Assembly: GCA_030665925.1 (NCBI GenBank) | Contig: DAOUYX010000059.1 | Span: 1 to 8,135, forward strand | Length of the DNA stretch: 8,135 bases | Direction: 5' to 3' | Source of the DNA: Methanosarcinales archaeon | Lineage (GTDB): Archaea > Halobacteriota > Syntropharchaeia > Alkanophagales > Methanospirareceae | In this document: positions 4,691-8,135 of the stretch, one piece after another | How positions within the stretch are numbered: the first letter of the stretch is position 1 | Layout of the letters: each line of letters begins with the position of its first letter | Program-made: the position numbers and the translations under genes | Notes under the pieces: model-generated | The model's input: only the letters and a program-made list of their open reading frames with translations | The model's database searches: none | Told to the model about the DNA's origin: nothing

Positions 4691-4862
4691 TAAAACCACG
4701 AGATTGCATGGGATTTTATGAACACAAAACTTTTCCTTTTCCAGTGGAAATGTACCCGAAAAGCTTAACTTGATGCACTTCCATTGAACTGATAGGTCAT
4801 AGGCTTACCTCTCCCCTCCCCCCCCCGAGAGCAAAAGGGTTGTGAGTGTGAGGCTATAATGG
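4691..4862. other. Non-coding spacer with a TATA-like box and a C9 run
   Basis: TTTATAAAA (4687-4695) is a good TATA candidate for rightward transcription of the signalling cluster, though it would give a long leader of about 140 bases; CTATAAT at 4854-4860 is too near the kinase start. A pyrimidine stretch CTCTCCCCT followed by nine C (4818-4826) is low-complexity and could be a sequencing or assembly weak point. No gene is seen. Confidence 0.35.
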
Positions 4863-5537
4863 TTGAACAAAAAGAATGGACCGATGAATGAAATACCGTT
4901 CGATGTGAACCAGCGAAGGATAGGTGGGACGTACCTACCCGTGGAGATCATCGGAAGTCTCTTCACCCGCGGCGGCCAACGACTCGCTATGGCGATTGCT
5001 CGTGACATCAGCGAGCGCAAGCAGATGGATGAGGAGCTGGTCCGCAAGGAGAAGCTGGTAACTATTGGACAACTCGCAAGTGGAGTCGCTCATGAGCTCC
5101 GCAATCCTCTCGGTGTTATCGGCAATTCCGCCTACTTCTTGAACATGAAACTCAAAGATGCTGATAAGAAGGTGCAGAAGCATATAGATATCCTGCAGAG
5201 GGATGTCCACAGAGCAAACAGGGCACTCACTAACCTACTTGACTTCTCCAGAGTGAGGCCACCCTCTCTTGAGAAAGGCAATGTGAACAGCATCATTAAG
5301 GACACGTTGGCTGACATCAAAGTACCTGAAAACATCTCTCTTGAAATCCACTTAAATGATGAACTGCCAGAGATCCTTGTGGATCCTGACCAAATCAGGC
5401 AGGTATTTCTGAACGTCATTTCCAACGCTGTTCAAGCGATGCCAGAGGGAGGGCTGCTGGAAATAAATAGAAGAGAAAGGAGGTTGAAATGGCGAAAAAA
5501 GCCCGCATACTTGTCGTGGATGATGACATTGGCATGA
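4863..5537 (+). CDS. Truncated PAS-histidine kinase lacking most of the ATP-binding domain
   Basis: The open frame of 224 residues begins at TTG 4863, six bases after an in-frame stop; ATG 4884 (M8) is the other possible start. Residues 8-57 are the second half of a PAS domain ending in AIARDISERKQ. Residues 60-130 form the HisKA dimerisation domain with the H-box SGVAHELRNPLGVI (phospho-acceptor H77). Residues 170-197 hold LVDPDQIRQVF and the N-box NVISNAVQAMPEGG (N188 for magnesium). After GGLLEI the expected G1, F and G2 boxes are absent, and the last 23 or so residues are read out of frame through the receiver gene's start region. Without the G-boxes ATP binding should fail, so it is probably a dead kinase or at most a phosphotransfer/dimerisation piece. 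Both ends look deleted: the PAS start is missing too. It precedes two receivers that a full kinase would have served. Confidence 0.75.
   Translation: MNKKNGPMNEIPFDVNQRRIGGTYLPVEIIGSLFTRGGQRLAMAIARDISERKQMDEELVRKEKLVTIGQLASGVAHELRNPLGVIGNSAYFLNMKLKDADKKVQKHIDILQRDVHRANRALTNLLDFSRVRPPSLEKGNVNSIIKDTLADIKVPENISLEIHLNDELPEILVDPDQIRQVFLNVISNAVQAMPEGGLLEINRRERRLKWRKKPAYLSWMMTLA
5476..5484 (+). promoter_or_regulatory. Strong Shine-Dalgarno AAAGGAGGT of the receiver gene
   Basis: It lies four bases before the ATG at 5489 and inside the tail of the truncated kinase frame. It fixes the start of the receiver and shows that sequence right of about 5470 belongs to the receiver gene, so the kinase 3' end was lost up to this point. 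Confidence 0.8.
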
Positions 5538-5911
5538 CTGAGACCCTGGCTGACATCCTTGATGATAGGGGTTATGATGTCGCTGTGGCAGGAGATGGTT
5601 ACAGGGCGATTGAGATGATTGGAGAGAGAGCATATGATATTGTTTTGATGGATATTACGATGCCCGGGCTCAACGGTGTTGAGACTTTCAAGGAGGTCAA
5701 ACGTACAAGCCCCCCAACGAAAGTTATAATGATGACCGCATACTCCGTTGAGGACCTCATTAAGGAGGCGCTGGAGGAAGGGTGCTACGGCATAATTTAC
5801 AAGCCTCTGGACATGGATAACGTCATCGCTCTGGTGGATGAGATACGCAGACAAAGGCTGCTGAGTGGAACTGTGAGTAATCCCGGCTCTGGAAGTGATG
5901 ACCATGACTGA
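5489..5911 (+). CDS. CheY-like single-domain response regulator
   Basis: This 140-residue protein is essentially one receiver domain (4-122) with a short polar tail ending GSGSDDHD. The key positions are all present: acidic pair D12/D13 in ILVVDDD, phospho-acceptor D55 in VLMDITMPG, T83 in MMTAYS, and Y104-K105-P106 before the last helix. No DNA-binding or enzymatic output domain follows, so phosphorylation must act through protein contact, as with CheY or a phosphorelay intermediate. The start overlaps the truncated kinase by 49 bases in another frame and the stop overlaps the next gene by eight bases (ATGACTGA), a tight operon. The cognate kinase is uncertain because the neighbour appears inactive. 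Confidence 0.92.
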   Translation: MAKKARILVVDDDIGMTETLADILDDRGYDVAVAGDGYRAIEMIGERAYDIVLMDITMPGLNGVETFKEVKRTSPPTKVIMMTAYSVEDLIKEALEEGCYGIIYKPLDMDNVIALVDEIRRQRLLSGTVSNPGSGSDDHD

Positions 5912-8135
5912 ACCAACGCTTTTGATTGTTAATGATGACCCGGGAACATGCGAAACCCTTTCTGACATATTCCAGGAGAAGGGCTGTACTGTTGCTACTG
6001 CTACTACGGGTCGTGAGGCTCAGGATAAGGCAAAGCAGACGGCCTTCAATGTTGCTCTTATTGATATTAAGCTTCCTGACGTTGATGGAACAGCGCTTTT
6101 GATCGAATTCAGAAAAACTCATCCGGATATGGCGTGCATGATCATCACAGATCATGCTTCTGTTCAGAATGCGATTAACACTTTAGAAGATGGTGCCGAG
6201 GGATATTTCGTTAAGCCCCTTATCATAGAAGAGATAGTCCATCGGGTTGAGAAGACATTGGATAAGCAGCGCATGGTTAGGGAGAAACGGCGGGCGGAGG
6301 AGGCACTGCGGAGAAGCGAGAAAATGTTTAGAGATTTTGCAGAGAATGCTTTTGAGTGGATTTGGGAGGTTGATGCTAATGGTAAATACACTTACGCGAG
6401 CCCTGTTGCCGAGAGAATTCTAGGATATAAACCCGAGGAACTACTAAAGAAACATTTTTATGACCCATTCCATCCTGAAGATCGCGAAGAACGGAAGAAG
6501 GCTGCGTTTGAAGTGTTCGCCAAAAAACAGCCTTACTGTGAGTTCTTAAATCGGAACGTGCACAAGAACGGCAGAACCGTCTTGCTCTCGACAAGCGGAG
6601 TTCCCGTACTCGATGATGAAGGAAATCTTCTCGGATACAGAGGCACAGATATAGACATCACCGAGCGCAAGCGTGCGGAGGAGTCGCTGCGGAAGAGTGA
6701 AGAGAGATACAGAGATTTGGCCGAGTTATTACCTGAAGTTATTTTTGAGACTGACTTAGAAGGAAATATCTCCTACGCCAACCAGATTGCATTTGATTCC
6801 TTTGGTTATACTCAAAGTGACTTGGACAAAGGTCTAAATGCCTTTCAAATGTTAATTCCTGAAGATCGAGATAGGAGCAAGGAAAACATCCAGGGGGTTT
6901 TGAGCGGAGAAACGAGCGGTAGTAGAGAATACACGGCGCAGAGGAAAGATAAAACAACATTTCCTATCCTCATAAATTCCGGTCCTATTATTCATGAAAA
7001 CAAACCTGTAGGCCTGAGAGGTGTCATCACAGACATTACCGAGCGCAAGCGGGCGGAGGAGAAAATCAAAGCAAAGAGCCTTTTTTTGGAGAGCCTGATT
7101 CAGCAATCGCCGCTTCCCACCTTTGTGATGGATTCCAAAGGGTTTGTTGTGATAGTTAATGAAGCATTTCTGAAGGTCTATGCTGTTCCCAACAAGGAGA
7201 TGGTCCTGGGAAGAAATGCGCTCACAGAGCCGGCGAACGTAAGCCAGGGCGTGGTCAAGTACTTCGAGGAGGCGTTGAGTGGGAAAATCGTTGAAACGCC
7301 TGAAGTAGAATTCGTTTCACCCTACAAGAATAAGAAAGTGATTACGAGAAGCAGAATGTTCCCCCTAGTGGACCCGACTGGCACGTTGACAAATGTGGTT
7401 GTAGTACAGGAAGACATCACCGAACGCAAGCGCGCGGAGGAGGCGCTGCAACATCTGGTTGAATTCGAAAGACTCATCACCGCATTATCAGCAAACTTCA
7501 TCAACCTTGCATTAGATAATATTGATGATGGAATAAACCATGCGTTGCAAACAACCGGGGAATTTACCGGTGTTGACCGCAGTTACGTCTTTCTGTTTTC
7601 CGAAGACGGAACGAAGATGGACAATACACACGAATGGTGCTCCGAAGGAATCGAGCCGCAAATTGACAACCTGAAGGGGCTGTCAGTTGAGGATTTCCCA
7701 TGGTGGATGGATAAACTCAACCGGTTCGAAAACATTCATATCCCTCGTGTCGCCGACCTTCCACCCGGGGCAAGCACCGTAAAAGAGATACTACAGCCAC
7801 AGGGCATCCAATCGCTTATCGTTGTTCCCATGATCTATGGCGGATCCCTTATCGGGTATATCGGGTTCGATTCGGTGCGTACGGAAAAGAGATGGTCGGA
7901 AGAGAGCATAGCACTGCTAATAATAGTGGGTGAGATCTTTGTCAATGCGTTGAAGCGGAAGCAGGTGGAAGAGGCACTTGCCAAAGCGTTGGCGGAACAA
8001 AAGAATATCATGGGAACTATCTCCGATGGTATTTATATGCTCGATATGAGCGGAAACTTGGTCAACTGGAACAAGGTGGCAGAGACAGTTAGCGGTCTTT
8101 CTGCCAAAGAACTGACGGGCAAGCCGATCGTAGAA
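5904..8135 (+). CDS. REC-PAS-PAS-PAS-GAF-PAS signalling protein (N-terminal 744 residues, runs off window)
   Basis: A continuous frame reaches the window end. The receiver domain (1-125) has N10-D11-D12, phospho-acceptor D54 in LIDIKLPD, T82 and K104-P105. A helical linker (125-140, EKRRAEEALRRSE) leads to PAS1 (about 141-256, EWIWEVDANGKYTYASP...HPEDRE...DIDITERK), PAS2 (about 264-383, VIFETDLEGNISYANQ...IPEDRD...ITDITERK) and PAS3 (about 392-510, PTFVMDSKGFVVIVNEAF...QEDITERK). The GAF domain (about 518-685) has GVDRSYVFLFSEDGT, EWCSEGIEPQI, LIVVPMIYGGSLIGYIGFDS and WSEESIALL. A fourth PAS begins at about 702 (GTISDGIYMLDMSGNLVNWN). Such chains usually end in a histidine kinase, which would lie beyond the window. 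It is predicted soluble; no membrane segment is seen. The ATG at 5904 overlaps the previous stop; an in-frame ATG at 5898 is an alternative. Ligands of the PAS and GAF domains are unknown. Confidence 0.93.
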   Translation, partial: MTEPTLLIVNDDPGTCETLSDIFQEKGCTVATATTGREAQDKAKQTAFNVALIDIKLPDVDGTALLIEFRKTHPDMACMIITDHASVQNAINTLEDGAEGYFVKPLIIEEIVHRVEKTLDKQRMVREKRRAEEALRRSEKMFRDFAENAFEWIWEVDANGKYTYASPVAERILGYKPEELLKKHFYDPFHPEDREERKKAAFEVFAKKQPYCEFLNRNVHKNGRTVLLSTSGVPVLDDEGNLLGYRGTDIDITERKRAEESLRKSEERYRDLAELLPEVIFETDLEGNISYANQIAFDSFGYTQSDLDKGLNAFQMLIPEDRDRSKENIQGVLSGETSGSREYTAQRKDKTTFPILINSGPIIHENKPVGLRGVITDITERKRAEEKIKAKSLFLESLIQQSPLPTFVMDSKGFVVIVNEAFLKVYAVPNKEMVLGRNALTEPANVSQGVVKYFEEALSGKIVETPEVEFVSPYKNKKVITRSRMFPLVDPTGTLTNVVVVQEDITERKRAEEALQHLVEFERLITALSANFINLALDNIDDGINHALQTTGEFTGVDRSYVFLFSEDGTKMDNTHEWCSEGIEPQIDNLKGLSVEDFPWWMDKLNRFENIHIPRVADLPPGASTVKEILQPQGIQSLIVVPMIYGGSLIGYIGFDSVRTEKRWSEESIALLIIVGEIFVNALKRKQVEEALAKALAEQKNIMGTISDGIYMLDMSGNLVNWNKVAETVSGLSAKELTGKPIVE
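6654..6683 (+). repeat. PAS-linker DNA repeat, copy 1
   Basis: Thirty bases encoding DITERKRAEE after PAS1. It differs from each of the copies at 7032 and 7413 at two positions. A looser relative (DISERKQMDEE) lies at 5004-5036 in the truncated kinase. Confidence 0.7.
7032..7061 (+). repeat. PAS-linker DNA repeat, copy 2
   Basis: This copy follows PAS2 and matches copy 1 at 28 of 30 bases, although the PAS cores on either side are quite different. Confidence 0.7.
7413..7442 (+). repeat. PAS-linker DNA repeat, copy 3
   Basis: This copy follows PAS3, joins it to the GAF domain and matches copy 1 at 28 of 30 bases. Confidence 0.7.

Noticed and set aside
4445..4693. Plus-strand frame of 82 codons
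   Set aside because: It is a wrong-frame reading of the kinase C-terminal fragment joined to the antisense of the MBL fragment.
5432..7504. Several minus-strand frames of 60-178 codons
   Set aside because: All are antisense to the receiver genes and PAS protein, whose domain motifs run without interruption on the plus strand.

Overview
The window looks archaeal, most likely a euryarchaeon of the methanogen/ANME type. The evidence is AT-rich TATA-like boxes ahead of genes, a two-domain KaiC/RAD55-family ATPase, remnants of an AAA_14/DUF4143 ATPase and metallo-beta-lactamase-fold genes, and multi-PAS signalling proteins. The lineage is an inference from gene content; no rRNA, tRNA or other phylogenetic marker is present.

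Left part (1-1025): on the minus strand, the first 82 residues of a GNAT acetyltransferase run off the window edge. Next is a roughly 610-bp defective transposable element (288-899) with well-matched 21-bp terminal inverted repeats, extra internal copies of the end motif, and a transposase gene reduced to its N- and C-terminal ends. It abuts the N-terminal 42 or so codons of an MBL-fold hydrolase gene, whose coding sequence stops where the element begins.

Centre-left (1031-3209): this is the best-preserved cassette. Two tandem, closely related winged-helix proteins (118 aa each, about 72% identical by eye) are followed by a KaiC-like double-domain ATPase that overlaps the second by the ATGA motif. 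The first protein shares a divergent AT-rich promoter region with the broken MBL gene. A perfect TTTATA/TATAAA palindrome sits at the likely TATA box of the second copy. The arrangement suggests an ATPase that controls, or is controlled by, a pair of DNA-binding proteins.

Centre (3210-4862): a gene graveyard. It holds a zinc-ribbon C-terminal fragment (minus strand, with a hairpin terminator), a decayed AAA_14/DUF4143 ATPase (plus), the C-terminal end of a histidine kinase (plus, frameshifted) and the C-terminal end of an MBL-fold protein (minus, frameshifted). An inverted pair of CACAGATTT-type repeats flanks the first two. There is no intact gene here.

Right part (4863-8135): a two-component signalling cluster on the plus strand. 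A histidine kinase keeps the end of a PAS domain, the phospho-accepting histidine and the N-box but lacks the rest of the ATP-binding domain. It runs into a CheY-like single-domain receiver, which overlaps a large REC-PAS-PAS-PAS-GAF-PAS protein that continues past the window end. The PAS units are joined by nearly identical DNA encoding the DITERKRAEE linker, a sign of domain duplication or shuffling. If the upstream kinase cannot bind ATP, the receivers must be phosphorylated by the missing C-terminal part of the large protein or by another kinase.
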